A DNA stretch of 64,000 bases, taken from positions 81,091,978 to 81,155,977 of the forward strand of contig OY294068.1 in assembly GCA_958510875.1 (NCBI GenBank), given 5' to 3'. Source of the stretch: Endomychus coccineus. Its lineage: Eukaryota > Arthropoda > Insecta > Coleoptera > Endomychidae. Position numbers and translations under genes: made by a program. Each line of letters begins with the position of its first letter. The first letter of the stretch is position 1. Shown here in pieces: positions 45,046-56,859 of the stretch. The notes under the pieces were generated by a model. That model saw only the letters and a program-made list of their open reading frames with translations. It searched no databases and had not been told where the DNA came from.

Positions 45046-46323
45046 TGAAGTTAGCGAAGCACACACAAAAAACAAGACATGGCAAAATCAATTTTTGCAA
45101 GACTGGTTAGCAACTAATCAGTGGTAGAATAAGCTTTCGTTGAATCAAATTCAAGATGTCTTTAGCCGTATGCATCAAGGGTGCAATTAGCAACTAATCA
45201 TTGGTAAAATATGCTTTCGTCGAATCCAATTTATGATGTCTTTAGCCGTTTGCATCTAGGGTGCTTCATAATCTTTAAGCGACATTAGCGAAGCACCCAA
45301 AAAAACAAAAAACAAAAAAACACGGCAAAATTAATTTTTTCACAACTAATTAGCGGCAAATTATAAGCTAAGTCAAATTTCGATGTATGATGTTGAAAGC
45401 CGTTTCCTTCAAGGGCGCTTCCCTAAGTTCATATGAAGTTAGCGAAGCACCCAAAAAAACAAGAACAAAAAATAAACACGGGAAAATTAATTTTTTCACA
45501 ACAAATTAGCGGCAAATTATGGCCCCAGTTAATATGTGATTTATGTTGTTGAAAGCAGTTTTCTTCGATGGTGCTTCGCTGAGTTTATATAAAGTTAGCG
45601 GAGCATCCCAAAAACTAAATAAAATAAACACAACAAATTAAATTTTTCCACAACTAATTAGCGGCAAATTATGGCACAAGTCAAATTTCGATTTATGATG
45701 TTGAAAGCCGTTTTTTTCGAAGGTGATTCGCTGAGTTTATATGAAGTTAGCGGAGCACCCCAAAAAACAAAAAAAAAAAAACACAACAAATTAAATTTTT
45801 CCACAACTAATTAGCGGCAAATTATGACACAAGTCAAATTTCGATTTATGATGTTGAAAACCGTTTTCTTCGAGGGTGCTTCGCTAAGTTCATATGAAGT
45901 TAGCAAAGCACCCCAAAAAACAAAAAACAAAAACACCGCAAAATTAATTTTTCCACAACTAATTAGCGGCAAATTATAGCACAAGAAAAATTTTGATTTA
46001 TGATATTGAAAGCCGTTTTCTTCAAGGGTGCTTCGCTAAGTTCATATGAAGTTAGCGAAGCACCCCAAAAAACAAAAAAAAAACACGGCAAAATTAATTT
46101 TTCCACAACTAATTAGCGGCAAATTATGGCACAAGAAAAATTTGATTTATGATGTTGAAAGCCGTTTTCTTCAAGGGTGCTTCGCTAAGTTCATATGAAG
46201 TTAGCGAAGCACCCCAAAAAACAAAAAAAAAAACACGGCAAAATTAATTTTTCCACAACTAATTAGCGGCAAATTACTCACACAGTAGTTTTGATTTTGG
46301 CTTAGGGTGCTTCGCTAACTTCA
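45046..46323. repeat. Tandem chain of ~152-bp inverted-end (MITE-like) units
   Basis: Eight units, the first longer and internally duplicated (77-bp repeat at about 45105-45258). Each unit begins TGAAGTTAGCGAAGCACCC and ends with the complement, GGGTGCTTCGCTAA(G/C)TTCA. Where units meet (about 45258, 45413, 45569, 45720, 45873, 46026 and 46174) the two ends form a palindrome of about 40 bp centred on CATATG. The unit body has A-rich AAAAAACAAAAAA, CCACAACTAATTAGCGGCAA and GATTTATGATGTTGAAAGCC. Units toward the right are nearly identical, those on the left more diverged. Confidence 0.9.
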
Positions 46324-46784
46324 CGTTCATCGTAAAATGATGTAAACATAGTCGCAAAGAGTTGACAGCTGTTCCGACCTTGCCGGGTTTCAGCGGGGAT
46401 CTGAGTTGTACTTGATAAGTATTTGTAATATTTTTCTGCATTCATGAATATATTTTCTGTTATTTAATATCCATCGAGATTTTAGCCAAAAAGGTAGTTT
46501 TCTAGAATTATTCACAATAGCTATGTTAGGACGTTACTGTTATTTCACCTGAATAGCGTATTACGTGTAATAACCAGTTAGAACGCATATTGTCCAGATG
46601 TCATGATAACTAAGCGAATAGGTTCAAGATTTGATTATTAACTGGTTAGGACACGTTGTATCCAACCAACAGTTAGAACGTTTGTAGACTCAGAGTTTTA
46701 TGTGGCAAATATTCAAGATCGAACTCGATTAAATAGAAGATTTTGATTTGAAAATGATAACCTACAATTTTAAGAAAATCAACT

Positions 46785-47360
46785 TTCTTAATAATAAGCG
46801 AATAACTATATTATCTCGAAGCAGTAATTCTAGGTGACTATAGGTTATTTTTTTTATAAGTTTATTTTTGGATGCAAAAACATTACTTAAACGTGTCAGA
46901 TAATTTATATGATCTCCAAGCGGCAATCCTAGGTCAGTAGGTTGATTGTAAGTTCATTTTTGGATGCAATAACATTAACTGAACACATAAGAGAACATAT
47001 ATTATTTTCAAGCTGTAATTCTAGGTTAGTAGGTCATTTATAAGTTAATTCTCATATGCAATAATATCAACTGAACACATACAGAGAAAATATATTACCC
47101 TCAAGAGACAATTCTATGTTAGTAGGTTATTTGCAAGTTAATGTTTTGCAATGACATTAACTGAACACAGAAAATAACATAACTATATTATCTTCAAGCG
47201 GGAACTCTTGGTTAATAGGTTATCATAATTTTATTTTTGGATGCAATAACAATATTTAAACACATAAGACGACATATATTCACTCCAAACGAAAATTCTA
47301 GGTTAGTGGTCATTGGCAAGTTTATTTTTATGTAATCATTAACTGAACACACATTGTATG
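46785..47360. repeat. Minisatellite, about 110-bp period, about 5 copies
   Basis: Each unit contains AATTCTAGGTTAGTAGGT, AAGTTTATTTTTGGATGCAA and ACATTAACTGAACACAT with drift. Landmarks recur near 46830, 46930, 47020, 47115, 47200 and 47300. It starts about 460 bp after the inverted-end chain and is unrelated to it. Confidence 0.75.
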
Positions 47361-47397
47361 TCTTCTAATTGTTATCCTTTTATGTTATCTGCGAAAT

Positions 47398-47570
47398 AGC
47401 TGAAGACCAGCCACCCTTCTGGCCCAGATAACATTCCAGGATTGTAAGTGATTGACTGTTTATCTTTTCTGATGAATCCTCTACTGCATACTTTCAACTT
47501 GATTCTGACAACCGTTTTTTTCTTGATGCGTGGAAGGTTGCACGAATAACTTTCCAAAAAAGTTGATATA
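47398..47570 (+). pseudogene. Small LINE reverse-transcriptase fragment
   Basis: The plus strand gives LKTSHPSGPDNIPGL, then NPLLHTFNLILT and, after one shift, FLDAWKVARIT. This is the N-terminal part of RT in jockey/BovB-like LINEs. The rest is missing. An AATAAATGAATAAATAAA tract at about 48360-48380 could be the 3' tail of the same insertion, but nothing between is readable. Confidence 0.6.
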
Positions 47571-49219
47571 ATTTATGTGGATAATTGTAATTATAGACTT
47601 CTAGCCTGTATAAGCGGCAATTTTCCACTATTTATCCAGAATTTTCATTTTTTTAGTGAAAATTGTACCGAGACACATCACGGCATCTTATTACTTCAAA
47701 ACCACAGTCCGAGAAAAAATTTTGTTTGTTGTTAACATTTGGTAAAATTTTCCGGATTTTCCAGCAAACGGACCGGATATTACATTTTCCAACTTCAGAT
47801 TCCGGTTCAGCGGACCAAAAAACCCCCTTATACTAAATTTCAGAAGCTTAGGCATAAAGGAGCCCGAGATATTCCATTTGTTATAAAAGACATTTCATTT
47901 GTTAATTGAAAATGATTTTTCATTGTTTATTAATAGTAATAATGACGAGCGATGTGTAAGCCATCCTGAACACGATGCAAAAGGAATATTGCATTTGCGT
48001 GCGGTCTATAAAATTCTAGATGTTTTTCACACTTTTGACTGGGTTAGACGCATAGACTCGAAACAAGGCATCCCGTAACGTTTCGTTTACAGATCTCTCG
48101 TAACCGACGTGTTTTTTACTCCAGTTTTGCCACGCTTAAGCTCTCTTGATTAATTTCACATCTCTGTCCGTGATATGCTCCCATACTGAATCACTTAATT
48201 CTATTGTATGTTCATGGGTATTGTAATTTTCTTTCTGCATTTTTTCTAACATAATGTTCTTTTCTTGTAGTCTGAATAATTAATGTTTAAATTTACTTGT
48301 AAATTTGCTAGTTCTCGGACTTAATTTGACATGTTTGCTTGAATGTTTGTTTTATGTGGTAATAAATGAATAAATAAAAAAAGAAATAAATATAAATAAG
48401 CAGAATTGAGAATATCATCAGAAAGTAATTAAGCATCATGCTCTCCGAGATTTCATTAAAAATTGCTCATTTCTCCGGAGGACAGCTGAACGAAATCTAG
48501 AAAAGAATTACATCCTGTTGTGGCGTTTATCAAAGATTAATCCACGGTTACAACACTGTTGAACTACGCATATTAATGTGTTTTACATGATTTATCATGG
48601 AAAACGAAAGTTGTCATATAATGCAGATTATCATCGTTTATTCAAATTTTATGGTTTTCTCCAAATTATAAAGAAAGTACAATAATATAATAGCGTAAAT
48701 ATTTATGTACAATGCTCTGTTTTACAAGTGAGTTTATTAACATATTACACAAAACTTGTAGTTATCACTGTCATTATGTTTTAATAGTTTGAAAATTTAT
48801 GTGTAGAAGCTGATAATATTTAGTCACATTGAATACATTACGTTGAAAATGAGAAACTGAGCTGACCATGAAATACTAAATCCGAGTTGTGAAAATTAGT
48901 TTTAATAATATGAGCTTTAACTAACGAATGCCCCTGACACAATCAAAGGACATTGCACTTCTCAGTTAAGACAATAATGAAATAGTGATTGCAAAATATC
49001 ATCAGCTCCATAAAATTCCGATTATTCGTAATGTTAAATAGAATCTGTAACTGCTGTTTCAAGCAATGTGAATCTTGGAATATGTATGTTATAATTTATA
49101 ATTAACCAAAAAATTATTTTTTATTACGACAACTATTTCACAGCTTGCTGGTTATACCTAGGTTCGAAATTCTTCAATTCCTTGCTAGAAAACCGCTTGT
49201 TATTTTAAAATAACTCTCA
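47571..49219. other. No assigned gene
   Basis: AT-rich, with a possible LINE tail at 48360-48380. A minus-strand stretch near 48000-48190 (AWQNWSKKHVGYERS, with a stop) looks weakly coding but is unrecognised. Confidence 0.35.
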
Positions 49220-49593
49220 TGAACGCGTAGGTATCACAAGTTCTATCTAGCATAAACTAGGGTTGCTTGCTGTTAAGAACTAGCAAGGTCGAAACTCTGT
49301 TAAGAATCTTAACATCCCTTTATGAGATCTCAGTTTTACTTGATGGACATATGTAATATCTTTCTAGATTAATTATGTCATCATGCAATTCAGGGATCAT
49401 ATTCGAATTCCTGATAATCCGTTCCTGGAGGCTCGTTCTGTCGAGGCAGTGAGATGCTTTTGTTTATAGAATATTATCATAGACTTCAATATAATTACTC
49501 AACGTAAAGTAAACATGTGATTATAAACCTTTTGTAATTTTATTTGAATAAAACATCTTTTAAAACCAAAAAACGAATAGTCAATAAGTTAAT

Positions 49594-49612
49594 TGGCGCA
49601 GTCGATTAGGAT
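49594..49612 (+). other. Primer-binding site, tRNA-Ser type
   Basis: TGGCGCAGTCGATTAGGAT follows the LTR end. It closely matches the tRNA-Ser-type site known from the 17.6/297 group of gypsy elements, differing by a one-base insertion and a substitution. Confidence 0.65.
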
Positions 49613-49864
49613 AGATAGGAATCAAACGAATCGATTGATTAACGAACTTTCAAACAGTCATTGTGTTGTGGAAGAAACAACTCTCAGTGAAGCAGTCTAT
49701 CGGAGACCCTCAACAAGTTTCCTAGCAGCAAATCATCGAGGATAGGAACACACATAGTCCTTTCCTACAAGGTTCAAGAGAACTGGTACATGCGAAGAAC
49801 CAAGAATCTGAAGTTATCCTTATAGAACATTCTTTTCTTTTTCCTCTTAATATAAGTGCAACAC

Positions 49865-50035
49865 ATGTCCGAAAGTAATATTAACGAAGTTTTCTCCAAA
49901 TTGAAAATAGAATTACATGAAACCCCAACTGACTTAAATAATCCTTTAGGTTCAATATCCAACCATTTTCTAGTAAACAATTCTTTACCAAGTTCTTCAA
50001 TTTCTAACATACAAAATATGGCAGAAGAATACTAA
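49865..50035 (+). pseudogene. Truncated Gag-like frame of the gypsy remnant
   Basis: A 56-codon frame beginning MSESNINEVFSKLKIELHE and ending MAEEY-stop lies where Gag should start, about 250 bp after the primer site. No nucleocapsid or protease motif follows; downstream frames are full of stops. The assignment rests on position, not on a domain. Confidence 0.45.
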
Positions 50036-50663
50036 GCCGAGTATCGTAGGTGTGTGATAGAACCCTCGAGTCGTACATAGATATACACAATTGCTTAGCT
50101 AATTCTATAATGCTGGCAATCCTAATTGTTTTCAGGAAGCTTATTTGTTGAACTCTTTAATAAGTAAATTAACAACTTTTCCTTCTCAACCGGTAAACAT
50201 TCAATCAATAATTAACCAAAAACCAAAACGCACATTTTTCAAACAACCACTTAACCAATTTCAACAGATAAAAAATGTATTTAAAATGAAAAAACGAAGA
50301 GTCAATAAGTTAATTTGTTCATGAATTCGATGTTCGAAGAACATCTTAGGTTATTTTGTAATATTCCATTGTAACAATGAAACAATAAGATTTACTTTGT
50401 TAACTATTACTGAATTTATTTAATAAATCAAAATTGGTTTCAGCCAAGTGTGAGTTCATAATTGATATTAATATTAATGTTTAATTCTCACAATCTATTT
50501 TTTTGTAGATTCGTACCAGGTTTCCATTATTACACCTCATCCTCGGGTATATATAAATAAAAATATATCAAAATTTGTTAAAACAGTTATAAAATATTTT
50601 TATTTCAAAATTTGATTAAAATATTGTTTTTTAATTAATAATTTTTAGTAAACATTTTTTTAA

Positions 50664-53600
50664 AAGATTTACTTACATTCAATATATACAATTATTTATA
50701 ATCATATGGCTTCATTTCCAGATAATTATGTTTTTATATAAAAACATTCAACACATATCCATTTTTTTATAATAAGCTTTTTGATAATTTTTTACCTATC
50801 TGTTATCTAAAGTTACATATTCCTCACCATTAGAATAACTAATCTGTAGCTTCCTGAATTTCAACTGTTGAACATGTATATTATATAAATCAAAAATGAA
50901 TAATTTTTAATTAATAATAATGTAAATTATTAATTTTTTTTTAAGATTGACTTACATTCAATATATAAAACTATTTATAATCATTTAGCTATATGTCCAG
51001 ATAATTATGGTTGTATGTCAAAACATTCAAAACATATCCATTTTTTTATAATAAGCTTTTTAATAATTTCTTACCAATTTGTTATCTAAAGTTACATATT
51101 CCCCACCATTAGAATAACTACTTTGTAGCTGCCTGAATTTCAACTGTTAAACATGTGTATTATATAAATCAAAAATGAATAATTTTTAATTAATAATATT
51201 GTTAATTATAATTTTTTTTTTAAGATTGACCTACATTCAATATATAAAATTATTTATAATCATATGGCTACATGTCCAGATAATTATGATTATATGTCAA
51301 AACATTCAAAACATATCCATTTTTTTATAATAAGCTTTTTAATAATTTCTTACCAATTTGTTATCTAAAGTTACATATTCCCCACCATTAGAATAACTAC
51401 TTTGTAGCTGCCTGAATTTCAACTGTTAAACATGTGTATTATATAAATCAAAAATGAATAATTTTTAATTAATAATATTGTTAATTATAATTTTTTTTTT
51501 AAGATTGACCTACATTCAATATATAAAATTATTCATAATCATATGGCTACATGTCCAGATAATTATGATTATATGTCAAAACATTCAAAACATATCCATT
51601 TTTTTATAATAAGCTTTTTAATAATTTCTTACCAATTTGTTATCTAAAGTTACATATTCCCCACCATTAGAATAACTACTTTGTAGCTGCCTGAATTTCA
51701 ACTGTTAAACATGTGTATTATATAAATCAAAAATGAATAATTTTTAATTAATAATATTGTTAATTATAATTTTTTTTTTAAGATTGACCTACATTCAATA
51801 TATAAAATTATTTATAATCATATGGCTACATGTCCAGATAATTATGATTATATGTCAAAACATTCAAAACATATCCATTTTTTTATAATAAGCTTTTTAA
51901 TAATTTCTTACCAATTTGTTATCTAAAGTTACATATTCCCCACCATTAGAATAACTACTTTGTAGCTGCCTGAATTTCAACTGTTAAACATGTGTATTAT
52001 ATAAATCAAAAATGAATAATTTTTAATTAATAATATTGTTAATTATAATTTTTTTTTTAAGATTGACCTACATTCAATATATAAAATTATTTATAATCAT
52101 ATGGCTACATGTCCAGATAATTATGATTATATGTCAAAACATTCAAAACATATCCATTTTTTTATAATAAGCTTTTTAATAATTTCTTACCAATTTGTTA
52201 TCTAAAGTTACATATTCCCCACCATTAGAATAACTACTTTGTAGCTGCCTGAATTTCAACTGTTAAACATGTGTATTATATAAATCAAAAATGAATAATT
52301 TTTAATTAATAATATTGTTAATTATAATTTTTTTTTTAAGATTGACCTACATTCAATATATAAAATTATTTATAATCATATGGCTACATGTCCAGATAAT
52401 TATGATTATATGTCAAAACATTCAAAACATATCCATTTTTTTATAATAAGCTTTTTAATAATTTCTTACCAATTTGTTATCTAAAGTTACATATTCCCCA
52501 CCATTAGAATAACTACTTTGTAGCTTCCTGAATTTCAACTGTTAAACATGTGTATTATATAAATCAAAAATGAATAATTTTTAATTAATAATATTGTTAA
52601 TTATAATTTTTTTTTTAAGATTGACCTACATTCAATATATAAAATTATTTATAATCATATGGCTACATGTCCAGATAATTATGATTATATGTCAAAACAT
52701 TCAAAACATATCCATTTTTTTATAATAAGCTTTTTAATAATTTCTTACCAATTTGTTATCTAAAGTTACATATTCCCCACCATTAGAATAACTACTTTGT
52801 AGCTGCCTGAATTTCAACTGTTAAACATGTGTATTATATAAATCAAAAATGAATAATTTTTAATTAATAATATTGTTAATTATAATTTTTTTTTAAGATT
52901 GACCTACATTCAATATATAAAATTATTTATAATCATATGGCTACATGTCCAGATAATTATGATTATATGTCAAAACATTCAAAACATATCCATTTTTTTA
53001 TAATAAGCTTTTTAATAATTTCTTACCAATTTGTTATCTAAAGTTACATATTCCCCACCATTAGAATAACTACTTTGTAGCTGCCTGAATTTCAACTGTT
53101 AAACATGTGTATTATATAAATCAAAAATGAATAATTTTTAATTAATAATATTGTTAATTATAATTTTTTTTTTAAGATTGACCTACATTCAATATATAAA
53201 ATTATTTATAATCATATGGCTACATGTCCAGATAATTATGATTATATGTCAAAACATTCAAAACATATCCATTTTTTTATAATAAGCTTTTTAATAATTT
53301 CTTACCAATTTGTTATCTAAAGTTACATATTCCCCACCATTAGAATAACTACTTTGTAGCTTCCTGAATTTCAACTGTTAAACATGTGTATTATATAAAT
53401 CAAAAATGAATAATTTTTAATTAATAATATTGTTAATTATAATTTTTTTTTAAGATTGACCTACATTCAATATATAAAATTATTTATAATCATATGGCTA
53501 CATGTCCAGATAATTATGTTTATGTGTCGAAACATTCAAAACATATCCATTTTTTTATAATAAGCTTTTTAATAATTTTTTACCAATTTGTTATATAAAG

Positions 53601-53960
53601 TTACATATTTCCCACCATTAGAATAACTACTTTGTAGCTGCCTGAATTTCAACTGTTGAACATATGTATTATATTAATCAAAAATGAATAATTTTCAATT
53701 AATAATATTGTTAATTATAATTTTTTTTTAAGATTGACCTACATTCAATATATACAATTATTTATAATCATATGGATACATGTCCAGATAATTATGATTA
53801 TATGTCAAAACATTCAAAACATATCCATTTTTTTATGATAAGCTTTTCAATAATTTCTTACCAATTTGTTATCTAAAGTTACATATTCCCCACCATTAGA
53901 ATAACTACTTTGTAGCTGCGTGAATTTCAACTGTTTAACATGTATATCATATAAATCAAA
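50664..53960. repeat. 279-bp satellite array, 12 units
   Basis: AAGATTGACCTACATTCAAT-type unit starts occur at 50664, 50943, 51222, 51501, 51780, 52059, 52338, 52617, 52895, 53174, 53452 and 53730 (spacing 278-279 bp). Units from 51222 to about 53451 are almost identical, differing in poly-T length and in a GCTGCC/GCTTCC variant seen in units 52338 and 53174. The two outermost units on each side are more diverged, the usual pattern for homogenisation by unequal exchange in the middle. The unit is very AT-rich and non-coding. Confidence 0.97.
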
Positions 53961-54156
53961 AATGAAATTTTACATATAAACATAATTATCTGGAAATGAA
54001 GCCATACGATTATAAATAATTTTAAATATTGAATGGAAGTAAATCTTTTTAAAAAAATTTTACTGAAAATTAACAATTTACAATATTATTAATTAAAAAA
54101 CAATATTTTGATCAAATTTTGATACATTTTTGTTTATCACAGTCATGCTTTATATA

Positions 54157-54202
54157 TACCTGAGGATGAGGTGTAATAATTGACCTCGAAACCTGGTAGT
54201 AC
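54157..54202 (+). ncRNA. Hammerhead-like motif in the right arm
   Basis: Core CTGAGGA (54160-54166) matches CUGANGA. Stem II is GAGGT (54168-54172) with ACCTC (54183-54187) around a GTAATAATTG-type loop. GAAA follows at 54188-54191. Stem III would be the nearly self-complementary ACCTGGT (54191-54197), with A at 54198 as the permissive cleavage base. TAC before the core can pair with the following GTA. As in the motif at 22098 there is one extra T after the core box. The left-arm equivalent (minus strand, about 50510-50570) has CCGAGGA and lost one side of stem II, so it is degenerate. Activity unproven. Confidence 0.45.
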
Positions 54203-54355
54203 GAATCTACAAAAACATGGATTATGAGAATCTATTCAATAAATGTTGATTGCAATTTCGAACTTGATAAGTTCATTTTCAAAACAAAACAAATCAATAC
54301 TGTATGTTAACAAAGTAAACCTTAATTGTATTGAACCATAAAAGAGTGCACATAT

Positions 54356-54460
54356 ATTTACACTATTACACTATAAATAAGAAACAATCACCCTTATCCT
54401 CTAAAAATACTGTTAAAGTACTGAGGACCTTTCAGCTACCAATTAGCCATCATTGTTTAA
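54356..54460 (-). pseudogene. Penelope-like 3'-end fragment
   Basis: ACACTATAA...GTACTGAGGACCTTTCAGCT...AGCCATCAT matches the 3' end of the Penelope remnant at about 4875-4985 in the same orientation, with about 80% similarity by eye. It begins within about 20 bp of the right inverted arm. Confidence 0.55.
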
Positions 54461-56859
54461 ATGGAGAGGTATTTTTATTCCATAGGAATTTTATCATTAG
54501 ATATTTTCATGAAAAAACCTGAAATGGATAAAATGTAGATTGAGTACGAAAAATGGGTATGAGTGTGAGACCGGAAGCATCGACCAAACACTGAAAAATG
54601 GGGGTTGCCCATTTCACAGCATGTCGATGTGGTAGTGTTAATTGAGGAAGAAGTGGAATAACCGTCATCCTCAATTTTTTCAGTTAAACGGACATAACCA
54701 AAACAAAAGCTTTTTGGTTAGAGAATTCTTTCCAGAAAATTTACCATTCTATTTTAAAATTACAGAATGTAAATTGATCGGGAATGTGTATACACCAACT
54801 CAGATTGCTGATGCATTATTATTATATAAAATACTATAGGAATACATGTTATTTTCTTGAGCTAGCTCATTGCACTTTCAATAAACAACGATTTCGTCTA
54901 TGAACATTTTCAATCACTGGTAATACCGATGGTGAGGTATTGAACAGTTAGTTGATACTCTATAAATTTATTTCTACTTTCGATTCGTACGATTACGCAA
55001 CACAAATTCGCTTTAAAAAAGCTTGTTTGAATTGCTACATGAATGAAGAAAGTATCGTGCACTTATTTATACGTGCACATAGAGTATGAATATGGTTCAT
55101 TTGTGGTTAAACTCAAGATCCTGTTCCATAAAGAGTAAGCTAATAGATGCGCAATTAACTTTCCATTAATAATATGACTGGCACCACTACTAATATTTAG
55201 CGTTTCTATTTAATTATATCTTTAAAATAAATCCGCATTAATGGAAAATGAATATATGCAACTGTTATTTTAAATCCATAATATAAAATAACCAATCTAC
55301 AGTTGGTTGTTCGGTTTTTCTGCGTCTCTAATTATGCATATTCCTATCATTGAAAGCACAGGAAATGATCTAGCTGGGTCTTCTGAAATTTTTAATTTTT
55401 GCATGATTTTTTTAGATTTCTTAATCTATACTTACCTTAATTATTAGGTACTTATATCTATATTACTAACTAACTTACATTCTAATTTATTCTTGACCAC
55501 GTATAAAAGAATATGTTTAGGTAATTGACATGTATATGTGTGAATATAATGTTACTCATTAAGAAGCGTCTAACTCTTCAGATTCGATTAGAAGGGTATA
55601 GAAATTATTCCGCCCAGCTATGCGGGCTCAGTGTGTATACTCCCTTCAAAATCGGTAATTTCAACATGCCCGTGACCAATGGCGAATAGTTTGCCGGGGA
55701 TTAGAGTGTTGATTTCTTCTATTGCTGCTCTACATACGTACAGGCCCAAATAGTATGGGGATTCGAAATTGGTCACAGTACGCAAGTAAACATAAAATTT
55801 GTGTATGATATTCGTCCGATTTTGGGACTACGAAATTCGTCACAAAGATAATTACGGATTTTAAAATTCTAAAATACAATGAAAACCTTGTTGATGCAAC
55901 AAGTTTGCCACCATAGGCGTCCAAGTAATATTTTACGTTTACAAACGAATTAATATGATTGAGAAATTAAATTATGAGATCGGTTTTACTTTATTTATTC
56001 ACTAAATTAGGGTAATAAAAAATGTGTAACATATGATCAAGAACATGATGTACTTATAATACATACATTTTACATAACACTCGGAAGAAAAACAATGACA
56101 ATTTATACATAATACTACTATATGAATTGTGTCCATATATATTTGGAACAACTTTAACAAAATTGAGGGTAATTATCTTTTGTTGTTCCAAATCTAACAA
56201 TAATTATTGCAAAAAATCTTGTCTCCGAATTATGGCTGAGTTTTTAGATTTACAAGGAGTAGTACACTATCACATTATTTAAATGAGTGAAAGGACTCGC
56301 AAGCGTTTGTGGTTTTATTTAGAGTTGAAGAAGCTTCAGCTCAAATGTGGGGTGGAAAAATGGCTCCGTCAGATATAAAATAATCCACCAAATAATCAGC
56401 AAAAACCGTTAACTTATCGTCACTTGATTTTATCTCAAGTAATCAAAAACAAAAAAAATAGCTTACCAGATTTGGATCTAAAAATACCATATCGAAACAA
56501 CTTTCCAGTTTCACAATTTTTGTCTTTATATTCACCACTTAAACCCCAACTTTTGTATGTTAGGCCACCAAGACTGAGTGAGACGGAAGCGGCAATCAAT
56601 AATTGTAACGTTATCCCACACTTTACGAACTGCATTATGAATGGTAATTTCAAAATCATCCATTTATGTAACCATGTATGGTAAACAGTTGTATGAAAAA
56701 TTTTGTGCAGTAATGGAATGTGTCATCCATGTATATAAAACTCGACTTACATAAAAATTTCAAATTTGTTTGGCAGATAAAAATTACAATTCCATTTCGG
56801 AAATCATTATCCAGAACAAAATGTTCCTCTCTTGACGTTTTGTACGAATGTTTTTGCAG
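54461..56859. other. No assigned gene
   Basis: AT-rich. Short frames at 54642-54839, 55730-55924 and 56424-56684 show no recognisable motif. Confidence 0.35.

Larger units (their letters stand above)
49220..50314 (+). mobile_element. Gypsy-type LTR retrotransposon remnant
   Basis: An LTR-like region (about 49220-49593) ends ...GTCAATAAGTTAATT and is followed at once by a primer-binding site, a leader and a short Gag frame. A second copy of the LTR end (about 50275-50314, about 40 bp, one or two differences near the end) closes the remnant. Pol is completely missing and the second LTR is reduced to its end. The LTR start is not defined. Confidence 0.6.
50370..54340. repeat. Long inverted-arm element enclosing a 279-bp tandem array
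   Basis: The left arm (about 50370-50746) and right arm (about 53972-54340) are inverted copies of about 370 bp with moderate divergence. Matching landmarks include TTTACTTTGTTAAC, TTTTTGTAGATTCGT, ACACCTCATCCTC, ATTGTTTTTTAATTAATAAT and GGCTTCATTTCCAGATAATT. Between them are tandem units. The arms contain no transposase frame. The left arm already overlaps the first tandem unit, so the arms include repeat sequence. Outer limits are uncertain by tens of bases. Confidence 0.8.

Noticed and set aside
45046..46323. CRISPR or integron attC-like array, because of repeated palindromes
   Set aside because: The palindromes are junctions of inverted unit ends and the sequence between them is repeated, not variable. 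No integrase is nearby.
50664..53960. CRISPR-like regular repeats
   Set aside because: The repeats are 279 bp and contiguous with no unique spacers, the genome is eukaryotic, and no cas-like gene is present. It is a satellite array.
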